A DNA stretch of 64,000 nt from Gp6-AA40 sp963723495 (GTDB lineage Bacteria > Acidobacteriota > Vicinamibacteria > Vicinamibacterales > UBA2999). The notes beneath the pieces are model-generated. The model was given only the letters and a program-made list of their open reading frames with translations, did no database searches and had not been told where the DNA came from. The position numbers were made by a program, and so were the translations under genes. Location: contig CAVRQR010000015.1 in NCBI GenBank assembly GCA_963723495.1, positions 62,001 to 126,000 of the forward strand. Direction: 5' to 3'. Shown in pieces: positions 1-8,464 of the stretch (position 1 is the stretch's first letter; each line of letters begins with the position of its first letter).

Positions 1-617
1 GTGGCGCGAGTGACGCTGGCAAATCGGTTGAAGAGCGTTCGTTGACGCTGATCGCCCATCGGAATGGCGTCGCCGAGCACTGACAACAGGTAATCGCCAT
101 CGCGAAGGAAGAAAAACAGCAGATACAGCATGAGAGCTGCTTTGGCGACCACTGTCAGGAGGTTCTGCCCCACCACGACGGCTTGCGTGGCGATCAGCTT
201 CGCCGCCGCTCCCGCGACCTCATAGATTCGTTGCTCGATGAGGCCGGGGTCGATCCCGATGCGACCCGTCACATCGCGCAGAATCGGGTCGATGCGGGTC
301 AGAATCGCCTCGAAGTTCACTTCACCCCTCTGGATGCGATCGTACAGGCCGAGCGCTTCCTGTGAGACGGCAATGCCGATGAGCAACAGCGGGACGAACA
401 CGACGACGAGGATGAGGATCGTCCCTGCCAGCGCCGCCTGAGTCTTGTGTCCCCGGAACACGCTCTCGAGCTGCCGCTGCAGCGGGTTGAAGATGACCGC
501 GAGCACCGCCGCCCAGAACACGGGTTGAATGAAGTCGAGCGTCAGCCACAGGAACGCGACAGTGACCGCGCCCAGCAGAATGAGGAACCAGACCTGTTGG
601 ACGCGCCGGTACTCCAT
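1..617 (-). CDS. AI-2E family transporter (PerM/YdiK-like), partial
   Basis: The minus-strand reading frame opens at an ATG at 617 and runs without a stop to the window edge, giving 205 N-terminal residues. It begins MEYRRVQQVWFLILLGAV and shows the pattern of AI-2E/PerM permeases: two hydrophobic segments at about residues 9-45, a short basic stretch (LQRQLESVFRG), a third membrane segment at about 60-82 (AGTILILVVVFVPLLLIGIA), then a long soluble stretch and another membrane segment near 160-180. The family exports small molecules or acts as an Na+/H+ antiporter; the substrate cannot be told here. The C-terminal half lies outside the window. Confidence 0.8.
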   Translation of the reverse strand, partial: MEYRRVQQVWFLILLGAVTVAFLWLTLDFIQPVFWAAVLAVIFNPLQRQLESVFRGHKTQAALAGTILILVVVFVPLLLIGIAVSQEALGLYDRIQRGEVNFEAILTRIDPILRDVTGRIGIDPGLIEQRIYEVAGAAAKLIATQAVVVGQNLLTVVAKAALMLYLLFFFLRDGDYLLSVLGDAIPMGDQRQRTLFNRFASVTRA

Positions 618-641
618 TCGTGACCTGCAAGGATACCGTTG

Positions 642-1155
642 CTACGTGTAGTACTGCTTGTACATTCCTCGCCTGAACAGCCAGCCGCCGAGCGGCCCCA
701 GCCACTGCAGGACGAAATACATGTGGCCAAGGTCCATCAATTCGATCAGGTTGCCGTCGAGGTCCTTCGCAAAGAAGAACGAGTGGCCGCGCGGCGATCG
801 CTCTGGACGGCTGATGCAGACGACTCCCTTGCTCGTCAGGTAATCGTGCCAGCGATTGAGGTTCCGGACGTTGAACGAGATGTGCGTAAGACCGACCTGG
901 TTCCACGGCACAGCCGCCGGCGGCCTGTCGGGCTTGAACTCGAAGATCTCGAGCACCGCCTCCACCGGGCACGCGGATCCAGCCGATCTTGCACCTCGGC
1001 GCATCGCCTTCAACGCCGAAGAAGGTGCGTACGCGCTCGGGTGGCGTGTCAGCGACACCGACGAGTGGACATCCGAAGACGTCCCAGTAGAACCGGACCG
1101 CCTTGTTGAAGTCCGACACGGTGATGCCAACGTGGCTGAAGGATCTGGCTCTCAT
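642..1155 (-). pseudogene. VOC (glyoxalase-fold) family protein with a frame break
   Basis: Read from the ATG at 1155 the protein starts MRARSFSHVGITVSDFNKAV, a classic first beta-alpha module of a VOC metalloenzyme (His9 as the first metal ligand). At about 965-975 the homology moves to another frame, which continues VEAVLEIFEFKPDRPP, then VGLTHISFNVRNLNRWHDYL (second module, His) and DLDGNLIELMDL (Glu ligand), ending with TAG at 642. Removing one G from the GGAGGCGG run at the junction restores one frame of about 170 codons. The start lies 2 bases after the GMC oxidoreductase stop, so the two form an operon. It may be a real pseudogene or an assembly error. Confidence 0.75.
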
Positions 1156-1157
1156 GC

Positions 1158-2681
1158 TTAGCCGCTTGCCATGATGTGGTCGGCCACCCGCAGCGCCTGC
1201 GCGGCAATCGTCAGGCCGGGATTGACCGCCGCGGACGAGGGAAAGAACGACGCGTCGACGACAAACAGATTCACCACATCGTGCGCGCGGCAGTACGGGT
1301 CGAGCACAGAGGTCGCTGGATCGGTGCCGAAGCACAGAGTGCCGCATTGGTGCGTCGTGTTGCTGGTGCCGAGCGAATGCGTGACCGGAAAACGCAGCCC
1401 CATGCGGGCGAGGATCCGCTTCAACTCGGCCACGAGCTGGCGATGTGCCTGGACGTTGGTCTGGCGATAGCGCAGGACGATGCGCCCTGAGGGGTCGAGC
1501 GTGACGCAATTGTCGTCGCGCGGGAGATCCTCCGACATCGCCAGCCAGTCGTAACCGCGATCGACCCACCAGTTGTAAATCGGAAGCGGTATCCAGCGTC
1601 CCCACCAGGGCGCATGAAGCTTGGCCATCAAGCCATGCGTACGCCCCTGTGCCTGGATCTGCCCCAGCGGAAAACCGCCGTTGGGGCCACTCAGGTAGTA
1701 GTCATTGATGGCAATCGTCTTCGAGAACGTCGTGTCGTTCCGTTGGCCCAGATCCACGGCCTCGATCATCGTCGCCAGGTGGGCCATGTACCGTTTGCCC
1801 ACCAGGCCTGATGAATTCGCCAGGCCCCTGGGGTGGGCATTCGTGGCTGAACGCAACAACAGCGCCGCAGAGTTCACGGCCCCGCATGAGGCGATCACCA
1901 CCGCCGCATCCACGCGAATGATTTCACCCTGTCGCTCGATCTCAACCGCCTCGACCTTCTTGCCGGAGGGATCGGTGAGCAGTCTTCTGGCGAACGCGTT
2001 GGTCCACAGCGTGACGTTGGGCTGCCCAACCGCGGCGCGCACGCACAGCACGTCCGCGTCGCTCTTCGCTTGCACACGACACGGAAACGAATTGCAGGTG
2101 TTGCAGAGCACGCATCCGCCCTCTTCGCCGGGCTTGATGAGGCCGAGTGGAAGCGGTGAGGGGTGAAGGCCCTGCGCGCGCAGCCGCTGGACGATCTCTT
2201 TCATTGCCCGCGCGTGCGGAATCGGATCGTAAGGATAGGGTGACTGACGCGGCGGCTCGGTCGGATCGAACCCGTCGTGTCCGTGCACGTGATAGAGGCG
2301 CTCGGCGCGTTCGTAGTAGGGCTCGAGCGTTTCGTAGTCGATCGGCCACGCAGGCGACGTGCCGTCCACGTGTTCGATGACCTCGAAATCCTCGCGCCGC
2401 AGCCTGTAGAGCACACTTCCCCAGAATTTCGTGTTCCCACCCACGCAATAGTGCGTGTACGGAATGAACTGTCCACCTCTGGCGTCCACCCACTGCTCGG
2501 TCGCCCGGTACCGAAGATCTCTCCAGACCGCAATCGGACTCCAGTTCTCCTCCTCCTGGGGAACGAACGCACCGCGCTCGACGAGCAGCATACGGGCGCC
2601 GCTGGGCGCGAGCGCCTGCGCAACGGTGCCGCCACCGGCGCCGGTGCCGATGACGACGATGTCGTAGAACAGTTTCTGCAT
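1158..2681 (-). CDS. GMC family FAD-dependent oxidoreductase
   Basis: 507 residues, full length for glucose-methanol-choline oxidoreductases. The FAD-binding Rossmann motif is at residues 9-18 (VVIGTGAGGG), followed by VERG at 34-37; the C-terminal substrate domain ends with the typical NPGLTIAAQALRVAD helix. Residues 190-201 hold a four-cysteine array, C-x2-C-x2-C-x4-C, similar in position to the cluster-binding region of FAD glucose dehydrogenases that carry a 3Fe-4S centre. No Tat or Sec signal is visible. It probably oxidises a sugar or alcohol and passes electrons to a carrier. The VOC gene follows after 2 bases and a Gfo/Idh/MocA dehydrogenase precedes it on the same strand, which suggests sugar or polyol oxidation. 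Confidence 0.9.
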   Translation of the reverse strand: MQKLFYDIVVIGTGAGGGTVAQALAPSGARMLLVERGAFVPQEEENWSPIAVWRDLRYRATEQWVDARGGQFIPYTHYCVGGNTKFWGSVLYRLRREDFEVIEHVDGTSPAWPIDYETLEPYYERAERLYHVHGHDGFDPTEPPRQSPYPYDPIPHARAMKEIVQRLRAQGLHPSPLPLGLIKPGEEGGCVLCNTCNSFPCRVQAKSDADVLCVRAAVGQPNVTLWTNAFARRLLTDPSGKKVEAVEIERQGEIIRVDAAVVIASCGAVNSAALLLRSATNAHPRGLANSSGLVGKRYMAHLATMIEAVDLGQRNDTTFSKTIAINDYYLSGPNGGFPLGQIQAQGRTHGLMAKLHAPWWGRWIPLPIYNWWVDRGYDWLAMSEDLPRDDNCVTLDPSGRIVLRYRQTNVQAHRQLVAELKRILARMGLRFPVTHSLGTSNTTHQCGTLCFGTDPATSVLDPYCRAHDVVNLFVVDASFFPSSAAVNPGLTIAAQALRVADHIMASG

Positions 2682-2696
2682 TGAAACGTGGGTCGC

Positions 2697-3698
2697 CTAC
2701 TGGGCCACCGCGAGCGGGCCTGTGCCTTTGACGCTGGCGTAGATCCGATCCATGAGGCGCTGATCCTCCATCGCCACTTCAAGACTCATCGCGGGTGACC
2801 GCTCTTCGCGGATGGAGCGATGAAAGTCACGGTACATCGCCTGATAACCCCGGATATCTCGAAAGCCCGGGAACACGATCCGCGGAAGTCTTTCGCCGCG
2901 TGCGAAGACGAACAGACCATTGGACTCGAACGTGATGATGCCCTTCCGGCCCAGCAGCTTGGACAACCGAAGTCCCTGCAGCAGCGACGGCACTTCGCGA
3001 GAGTAGTAGAGAGAGCCGACGGCACCGTTGTCGTACTCGAATGCGACCATCATGCTCTTCGCCCGCTTGTCCGTTTCCCCAACGCCGGGCGCTGGTCTGA
3101 ATCCCTCGATGCGGACGATGCGAGGTCCCAGACTCGCTGCCAGGTGCAGCCAGTGAATCCCCTCCTCGAAGAACGCGTCGCCGCCCGCCATGGTTTCATC
3201 GTTCCGCCAGTCCTCGACCGTCTTGAACTTCTTGACGAGCGTCGTGAAATGACCGAACACCATGTCGCCAATCGCGCCCTCTTCGAGAAGTCGACGCAGA
3301 CAGACGGCGAGTGGCTTGTAGTGATCGTTTTCGCCGACAAGGATGACCTTCCGCGCGCGATTCCTGGCAGCGGCCACGGTCTCGTAATCGGCGAGACGAA
3401 GAAACGCCGGTTTCTCGACGAGGACGTGTTTGCCGGCTTCCAGGGCGCGCAGCGTCAGGTCCAGGTGAAAACGCGGGGGCACCGCCACGACGACCGCGTC
3501 CACGGTCGGGTCGGTCATCGCCTCGCCATAGCTCGCGTAAGCGTGCTGACCGCCGTGGTCACGACGGAACTGTTCGGCCTTGCCGCGATCCCGGCTGGCA
3601 TAGCTGCAGACGATTTCGGACCTGAGCCGGCGGAGATGACGACTGTGCACCCGGGTAATGAAGCCGCAGCCCAGAAAGGCGATGTGGAGTGACGGCAT
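2697..3698 (-). CDS. Gfo/Idh/MocA family oxidoreductase
   Basis: 333 residues from the ATG at 3698 (MPSLHIAFLGCGFITRVHSR), chosen because the nucleotide-binding strand begins directly after it; the open frame extends 40 codons further upstream but without family similarity. The N-terminal Rossmann fold has G-C-G-F-I and the family's E-K-P motif is present (HVLVEKPAF, about residue 97), with the catalytic-region lysine. The C-terminal beta-sheet domain has GSLYYSREVPSLL. Such enzymes oxidise or isomerise sugars, inositols or their derivatives with NAD(P). It lies 15 bases upstream of the GMC oxidoreductase gene and is probably co-transcribed with it. Confidence 0.88.
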   Translation of the reverse strand: MPSLHIAFLGCGFITRVHSRHLRRLRSEIVCSYASRDRGKAEQFRRDHGGQHAYASYGEAMTDPTVDAVVVAVPPRFHLDLTLRALEAGKHVLVEKPAFLRLADYETVAAARNRARKVILVGENDHYKPLAVCLRRLLEEGAIGDMVFGHFTTLVKKFKTVEDWRNDETMAGGDAFFEEGIHWLHLAASLGPRIVRIEGFRPAPGVGETDKRAKSMMVAFEYDNGAVGSLYYSREVPSLLQGLRLSKLLGRKGIITFESNGLFVFARGERLPRIVFPGFRDIRGYQAMYRDFHRSIREERSPAMSLEVAMEDQRLMDRIYASVKGTGPLAVAQ

Positions 3699-3816
3699 CA
3701 GGGGCAGGACGGCCGGGCGCCGGCTTGATAGGCACCCGTGCCTCGTGTCAGTATCCGCGCCAGTTCGCGGTAATCGCCCAAGCCCATCACGCATCATTGT
3801 ACTGAACGGAGGGCTC

Positions 3817-4845
3817 ATGCGCCGTCGGGCCTGTGTCGTCGCATTGCTTGTCCTGACCTCGGCGCCACATGCTGCGCAGGGGCAGACCTCCTCCTCCGTT
3901 AATGCGTCCGCCCAGAAGTGGTCGCCACCTCGTACGCCTGACGGTCAGCCGGATCTTCAGGGTGTCTGGCTGGTTCACACCGCCACGCCGCTCGAACGGC
4001 CCACGGCGCTCGAAGGCAGGGCGCGCCTCACTGATGAAGAAGTCGCCGAGTTCAGACGCAGAGCGGCTCGTCTTTTCGGAACGGGCAACAGCGACTTCGC
4101 GGTCGGCGACGGCGTCTTTCAGGCGGTACTGACCAATCCGGAGCGGTATACCAACCCGAACTCGACGCACGGCGCCACCGACATGATTGACCTCGAGTTC
4201 GACAATCGCACCTCGCTCATCGTCGATCCCCAGGACGGCAAGGTTCCCGCCCTGACGCCTGAGGGGCGCAACCGTCAGGCTGCCACCACCGCAGCGTTCC
4301 GGAGACCGTCGGTTCCCGCCGATGTTGGCAATGCGTTGCGCTGCCTGTCATGGGGCGTGCCCCGTTTGGGTGGCCGCTACGGGTCTGGTGACATGAGCTA
4401 CTACCAGATCTTTCAAAGCCCCGGCTTTGTCGTGCTGTTCATGGAGACCGGACACGAGGCACGACTCATCCCTCTCGATGGCAGGCCCCACCTGGCGCCG
4501 ACAATCCGGCAATGGAATGGGGACTCACGGGGACGCTGGGAAGGCGACACGCTCGTGGTGGAGACCACGAACTTCTCACCCAGCAGCTACTTCATGGGGG
4601 CTACCGAGCGGTTGCACCTGGTCGAACGCTTCACGCGCACTGGTCCTGACAGGATCGACTACGAGATGACGATCACCGATCCCACAACATGGGCGCGACC
4701 GTGGACGGCGATGATGCCGATGCGGGCCCGACAGGAAACACTGTACGAGTTCGCCTGCCACGAGGGGAACTACCACATCATGTCCGGGATGCTCGTCGGC
4801 GCACGGGTACAGCAGGAAGCCGAAGCTGCGGAACGGGGGCGCTGA
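3817..4845 (+). CDS. exported protein of unknown function (WSPPRTPDGQPDLQGVW family)
   Basis: 342 residues from an ATG preceded by CGGAGGG. Residues 1-24 are a Sec signal peptide ending around A-A-Q-G-Q. The mature protein starts with the W-S-P-P-R-T-P-D-G-Q-P-D-L-Q-G-V-W signature, has SLIVDPQDGKVPALTPEG in the middle, RGRWEGDTLVVETTNF later, and ends with TWARPWTAMMP and FACHEGNYHIM. I know this as a family abundant in soil Acidobacteriota with no assigned function. A paralogue with the same motif order lies at 14939-15979. It is divergent from the Gfo/Idh/MocA gene. Conserved E, C, H, E, N near the C-terminus (ACHEGNY) could be a metal or catalytic site, but that is speculation. Confidence 0.85.
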   Translation: MRRRACVVALLVLTSAPHAAQGQTSSSVNASAQKWSPPRTPDGQPDLQGVWLVHTATPLERPTALEGRARLTDEEVAEFRRRAARLFGTGNSDFAVGDGVFQAVLTNPERYTNPNSTHGATDMIDLEFDNRTSLIVDPQDGKVPALTPEGRNRQAATTAAFRRPSVPADVGNALRCLSWGVPRLGGRYGSGDMSYYQIFQSPGFVVLFMETGHEARLIPLDGRPHLAPTIRQWNGDSRGRWEGDTLVVETTNFSPSSYFMGATERLHLVERFTRTGPDRIDYEMTITDPTTWARPWTAMMPMRARQETLYEFACHEGNYHIMSGMLVGARVQQEAEAAERGR

Positions 4846-4870
4846 GCGGGGTTGCTCACGAACGCAACCC

Positions 4871-4956
4871 GTAATGCAAAATGCAGAATGCAGAAAATGC
4901 CCGCTGTTCGAGCAGCATTTCAGGGTCTGCATTTTGAATTCTGCATTCTGAATTAC
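4871..4956. repeat. imperfect intergenic inverted repeat, TTCTGCATTCTGAA type
   Basis: Between two convergent genes the sequence becomes AT-richer and forms a long imperfect inverted repeat. The left arm is built of AATGCA/ATGCAGAATGCAG repeats from 4871, the right arm of TCTGCATTTTGAATTCTGCATTCTGAATTAC pieces ending at 4956. The loop holds CCCGCTGTTCGAGCAGC. It could act as a bidirectional terminator, but the arm sequence recurs at both ends of the 27184-27707 segment, which argues for a dispersed repeat family. Confidence 0.7.
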
Positions 4957-5882
4957 TAAGACGCTTCGTTATACGCCGCCCGAATCGCGCCGACCATGCG
5001 ATTCGGATCGTAACGTCCCTTCAGTTCTTCCTGCAGCAGCTTGATGGTGTCGTCGACGCTCTTGCCCTCCTTCTTTAGCGCAGTGGTGCGATCCCGCACG
5101 GTCGTGAGATACGTCCGGTAGTTGGTGACGAACGAGATGTCACCCATCGGGCCATGACTCGGGACGATGCGCTTCGGCTGCAGCTTCTCGAACCGATCCA
5201 TGCTGGTGAGCCAGGTCGCGATACGTGAGTTCGCGCCCACCCCGGGCAGCGCGTTCATCGCGACGTCACCCGAGACGAGCACCATGTCGGGTTCGACGAA
5301 GAACGCCGTGTCACCACTGGTGTGGTTGAATCCCATCGCCATCGCTCGGACGCGCACGCCGCCCAGGTCGAAGACCTGTTCCTTATCGAATACGATGTCG
5401 GCTTTGCGGAAGTCCGCACCCTGCAGCATTTCAGCAACCGCGGGCGAGAACCCGGCGAACCGCTTCGCCGTCTGCAGCCCGTCGGCGGCGATCTCCTTCA
5501 CTTGATCGTTCGAGCGCACCATCTTCGTCGTCGCAGGGAATCCGTGGGCACCCAGATCGTGCTCGGGATGCACGTGCGTCGTCGCGAGGTAGAGCTCGCT
5601 GTTCTTGCTGACCTTCGCGACCTCCCGGAGAATCGCCTCCGCGTTCTTGACGCCGATGCCGGTATCGACAACGAAGGTCGCGCGGCTGCCGACGACGATC
5701 GTGACGTTCGGAATCAGCGGTGCACTGCCGTCCGGAATGACGTGGACGTGATCCGAGATCTTCTCAGTGACGCCTTCCCTGATGAGAGGCGTCGGAATTG
5801 GCCCACGCTGGGCAGACGCGACGTTCAAGAGCGTTGCGCTCAGGATGCACGCAAGGATGATGGGACAAGCCCGGATTCGCAT
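4956..5882 (-). CDS. exported MBL-fold metallo-hydrolase
   Basis: 308 residues with a Sec signal peptide (residues 1-24, ending SAQR). The metallo-beta-lactamase fold is shown by VVGSRATFVVDTGIG, the metal motif THVHPEHDLGAH (H-x-H-x-x-H-D arrangement), HTSGDTAF, MVLVSGDVA (bridging Asp) and PSHGP (last His). The first motif departs slightly from the common H-x-H-x-D-H, having Glu-His-Asp. The product is probably a periplasmic zinc hydrolase; the substrate is unknown. It could be a lactonase-like or quinoprotein-associated MBL enzyme rather than a beta-lactamase. The gene is convergent with the exported unknown at 3817 across a repeat element. Confidence 0.88.
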   Translation of the reverse strand: MRIRACPIILACILSATLLNVASAQRGPIPTPLIREGVTEKISDHVHVIPDGSAPLIPNVTIVVGSRATFVVDTGIGVKNAEAILREVAKVSKNSELYLATTHVHPEHDLGAHGFPATTKMVRSNDQVKEIAADGLQTAKRFAGFSPAVAEMLQGADFRKADIVFDKEQVFDLGGVRVRAMAMGFNHTSGDTAFFVEPDMVLVSGDVAMNALPGVGANSRIATWLTSMDRFEKLQPKRIVPSHGPMGDISFVTNYRTYLTTVRDRTTALKKEGKSVDDTIKLLQEELKGRYDPNRMVGAIRAAYNEAS

Positions 5883-5984
5883 GATAAAGACCTCATGTTC
5901 GACGGCGATTCTTCGGCGGAGCTGAAATCATACCTGCGTTCCCTTCGTGGTTGCATTTCTTGATCAATCGTCGCCGATGACCAG

Positions 5985-7418
5985 TCACTGCAGAAACGCG
6001 GCGGCCAATCCGAGGAACAGGAAGAAGCCCATGGCATCGGTGATGAACGTCAGCAGCACGCTCGACCCGTACGCCGGATCACGCCCCGTCGAGTGCAGGC
6101 CTACGGGGATGAGCACACCCGCAACGGCTGCGACCACGAGGTTCAGCACCACAGCAGCGGTCATGACGGCACCGAGCGCGTAGTTGGCATACAGGGCGAT
6201 CGCGACGATCCCGACTACGACTCCCCAGATCGATCCGTTCATCAGACTCACCACCAGCTCCTTGTTCAGGAGCCGGACTGCCCCGGAGCCGCGCACCTGA
6301 TCGCCGGCGAGGGCGCGGATCATGATCGCCATGGTCTGGTTGCCGGTATTGCCACCGATGCTCGCAACGATCGGCATCAGTGCGGCCAGTGCCGACAGAT
6401 CGCGAATCGTGTGCTCGAACTGTCCGATGACGCGTGAGGCGATAAATGCCGTGACGAGGTTGATGCCGAGCCACGGCCATCGATTGAGCGCGCTGTCCAG
6501 CGGTCGCGCGAACAGATCTTCGTCACGCGTCAGGCCGGCGCGTTTGAGCGCGCGGAGATCCGCCTCCTGCCGGACGAAGTCCATCACCGCATCGACGGTC
6601 AGTCGTCCCACGAGCTTGCCGCGATCGTCGACGACCGGCGCGGATACGAGGTCATAGCGCTCGAATGCGCTGGCCGCCTGCTGAACCTGATCGAGGGGAC
6701 CGAACGTGACCGGATCGGGCACCACCGAACTCAAGACCGGGACTGACGGATCGGTCAGCAGAAGCGTCTGCAGTGGGATGGAGCCTCGCAGTACGTGCCG
6801 GGCATCGACCACGAAGAGGCGATCGGTCTGGGGCGGCAACTCGGCACGCGTGCGCAGCTCTCCGAGCACCTGCTGGATCGTGTGCGTCTCGGATACGGCA
6901 ACCCACTCGTGCGTCATGTGGTGACCGATCTGCGCTTCGTCGTACTGAATCGTCGCCTCGAATGCCTGACGATCCCGGGACTCCAGCGCTCGCGATACGC
7001 TCTCGAGCACCTCAGGCGGCAGGTCGTCTGACACATACCCGAGGTCTTCCGGATCCAACGTGGTAAGCATGGCCACGAGCGCGTCGTGCGCGGTTCGCTC
7101 GACCAGCCACTCGCGGACGGCGGTCGCTACCTCGACGAACACCAGGCCGGCCTGATCGGGCTCCACTTCTTCCCAGACGGTCTGGCGATCGTCCTGTGGC
7201 AGCGCCTCGAGTACGAATGCGACGTCCGCGGCGTGCATCGAGCGCAGCCGCTTGTGCAGTTCGACCAGGTTCTGCCGGTGTTGAAGACGCTCGAGCAGAT
7301 CCCGCTTCGGGCCTTCCTGTCGATGTGTGAGCGTCTCGAGAACGCGGTGCCTGTCCAGGAGTCGTGTGACCTCGTCAAGACTCTGCTGGAGCCGGGACTC
7401 TGGCCGTGCGGTCGTCAT
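5985..7418 (-). CDS. mgtE: magnesium transporter MgtE
   Basis: 477 residues from the ATG at 7418 (MTTARPESRLQQ); upstream in-frame Met codons add residues with no family similarity. The domain order is that of MgtE: an N-terminal helical superhelix of about 130 residues (LHKRLRSMHAADVAFVLEAL), two CBS domains at about 140-260 (TIQQVLGELR; VSAPVVDDRGKLVGRLTVD), and five membrane segments at about 290-477. The signature GGNTGNQT is present in the pore region. It imports Mg2+ through the inner membrane, gated by cytosolic Mg2+. The divergent neighbour is a sigma factor. The 107-base upstream gap is too short for a standard M-box and I see none. Confidence 0.93.
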   Translation of the reverse strand: MTTARPESRLQQSLDEVTRLLDRHRVLETLTHRQEGPKRDLLERLQHRQNLVELHKRLRSMHAADVAFVLEALPQDDRQTVWEEVEPDQAGLVFVEVATAVREWLVERTAHDALVAMLTTLDPEDLGYVSDDLPPEVLESVSRALESRDRQAFEATIQYDEAQIGHHMTHEWVAVSETHTIQQVLGELRTRAELPPQTDRLFVVDARHVLRGSIPLQTLLLTDPSVPVLSSVVPDPVTFGPLDQVQQAASAFERYDLVSAPVVDDRGKLVGRLTVDAVMDFVRQEADLRALKRAGLTRDEDLFARPLDSALNRWPWLGINLVTAFIASRVIGQFEHTIRDLSALAALMPIVASIGGNTGNQTMAIMIRALAGDQVRGSGAVRLLNKELVVSLMNGSIWGVVVGIVAIALYANYALGAVMTAAVVLNLVVAAVAGVLIPVGLHSTGRDPAYGSSVLLTFITDAMGFFLFLGLAAAFLQ

Positions 7419-7525
7419 AGGGCGCCTACCTGCCGGTAACGATGATAGGCCGTCTCGCTGACGTGCCGGCGGCATCTCAACGGTGAAAACACTCTGCGAC
7501 AGACGCCACGTTCCATAATGGACGC

Positions 7526-8464
7526 ATGCCATCCTGGCGGCTGCCGGAGAGCATCGTTGCGCACATGCATCGCAAGGCACGCGCCGACCGGTGGGCCGTG
7601 TCGATCGACGACTTCGCCGCCGTGCTCGAACGTAGTGTCCGCAAGGCTTTTACGAGCGAGCCCGACAGACGCGAGATGGAGCGGTATCTATCCTCGCTGC
7701 ACCTCGAAGACCTTGCGCTGGCCTGTGCATGCGCTAGCGGACACGACGGCGCCTGGGAGCACTTCGTGCGCGCGCATCGTCCGGTGCTCTACAAGGCAGC
7801 CGACGCGATCGATTCGACGGGAGGTTCACGCGAACTTGCCGACTCGCTCTACGGTGAATTGTTCGGACTGGTCGAACGAGATGGCGTGCGGCGCTCGCTC
7901 TTCGGGTACTTCCACGGCCGCAGCAGTCTCAGCACATGGCTGCGCGCCGTCCTGGCGCAGCGGCACGTGGACCGCATTCGGAGCGCGCGGCGGTTCGAGT
8001 CGCTGCCCGATGAGGAAGACCGCGTGCTGGCGCAGCCCGACAATCGTCAGCCACAGCCTTCCGGATATGTCGAGTTGATGCGACGGGCGGTGACGGCGGT
8101 CGTGGCTGCTCTGGCGCCCCGCGACAGGCTCAGGCTCGCCTACTACTATGCGCAGGAGCTGACGCTCGCGCAGATCGGCCGCGCGCTCGGGGAGCACGAA
8201 GCGACCGTGTCACGCAACATCGCCCGGGCGAGGCGGGACATCCGAACCGGCGTTGAAGCCCGGCTTCGCGATCACGAGCACATGAGTGCTGCCGAGATTG
8301 ACGACTGTTTCGCCGCCGTGCTCGAAGACGTCGGATCGCTCGATGTCTCTGATCTGCTGGGAACGGCGCAGGAAGACCTCGACCCGGCCACGGGCCAGAC
8401 GAGTCGGCGCAAGGACACGCCACGGAAACGTTCTAAGGATAGAGCCGAGGGAGCCAGTGCCTGA
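7526..8464 (+). CDS. sigma-70 family (ECF-like) RNA polymerase sigma factor
   Basis: 312 residues. Region 2 is visible at about residues 80-155 (HFVRAHRPVLYKAAD, SLSTWLRAVLAQRHVDRIRSARR, the promoter-melting and -10-binding helices). Region 4 is at about 190-240 (LAPRDRLRLAYYYAQELTLA, then IGRALGEHEATVSRNIARA, the -35-binding helix-turn-helix). The length exceeds a minimal ECF because of about 70 extra N-terminal and 70 extra C-terminal residues, the latter ending in a basic tail (RRKDTPRKRSKDR). The stop overlaps the start of a zinc-finger anti-sigma gene by 8 bases, so expression is coupled and activity is probably held in check by that partner. Confidence 0.9.
   Translation: MPSWRLPESIVAHMHRKARADRWAVSIDDFAAVLERSVRKAFTSEPDRREMERYLSSLHLEDLALACACASGHDGAWEHFVRAHRPVLYKAADAIDSTGGSRELADSLYGELFGLVERDGVRRSLFGYFHGRSSLSTWLRAVLAQRHVDRIRSARRFESLPDEEDRVLAQPDNRQPQPSGYVELMRRAVTAVVAALAPRDRLRLAYYYAQELTLAQIGRALGEHEATVSRNIARARRDIRTGVEARLRDHEHMSAAEIDDCFAAVLEDVGSLDVSDLLGTAQEDLDPATGQTSRRKDTPRKRSKDRAEGASA

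Noticed and set aside
322..1605. 427-codon minus-strand open frame
   Set aside because: Only its middle part (from the ATG at 1155) is real VOC sequence; the rest is out-of-frame reading of the GMC and AI-2E genes.
7419..7525. M-box Mg2+ riboswitch before mgtE
   Set aside because: The gap is only 107 bases and shared with a divergent gene; no M-box core motifs were found.
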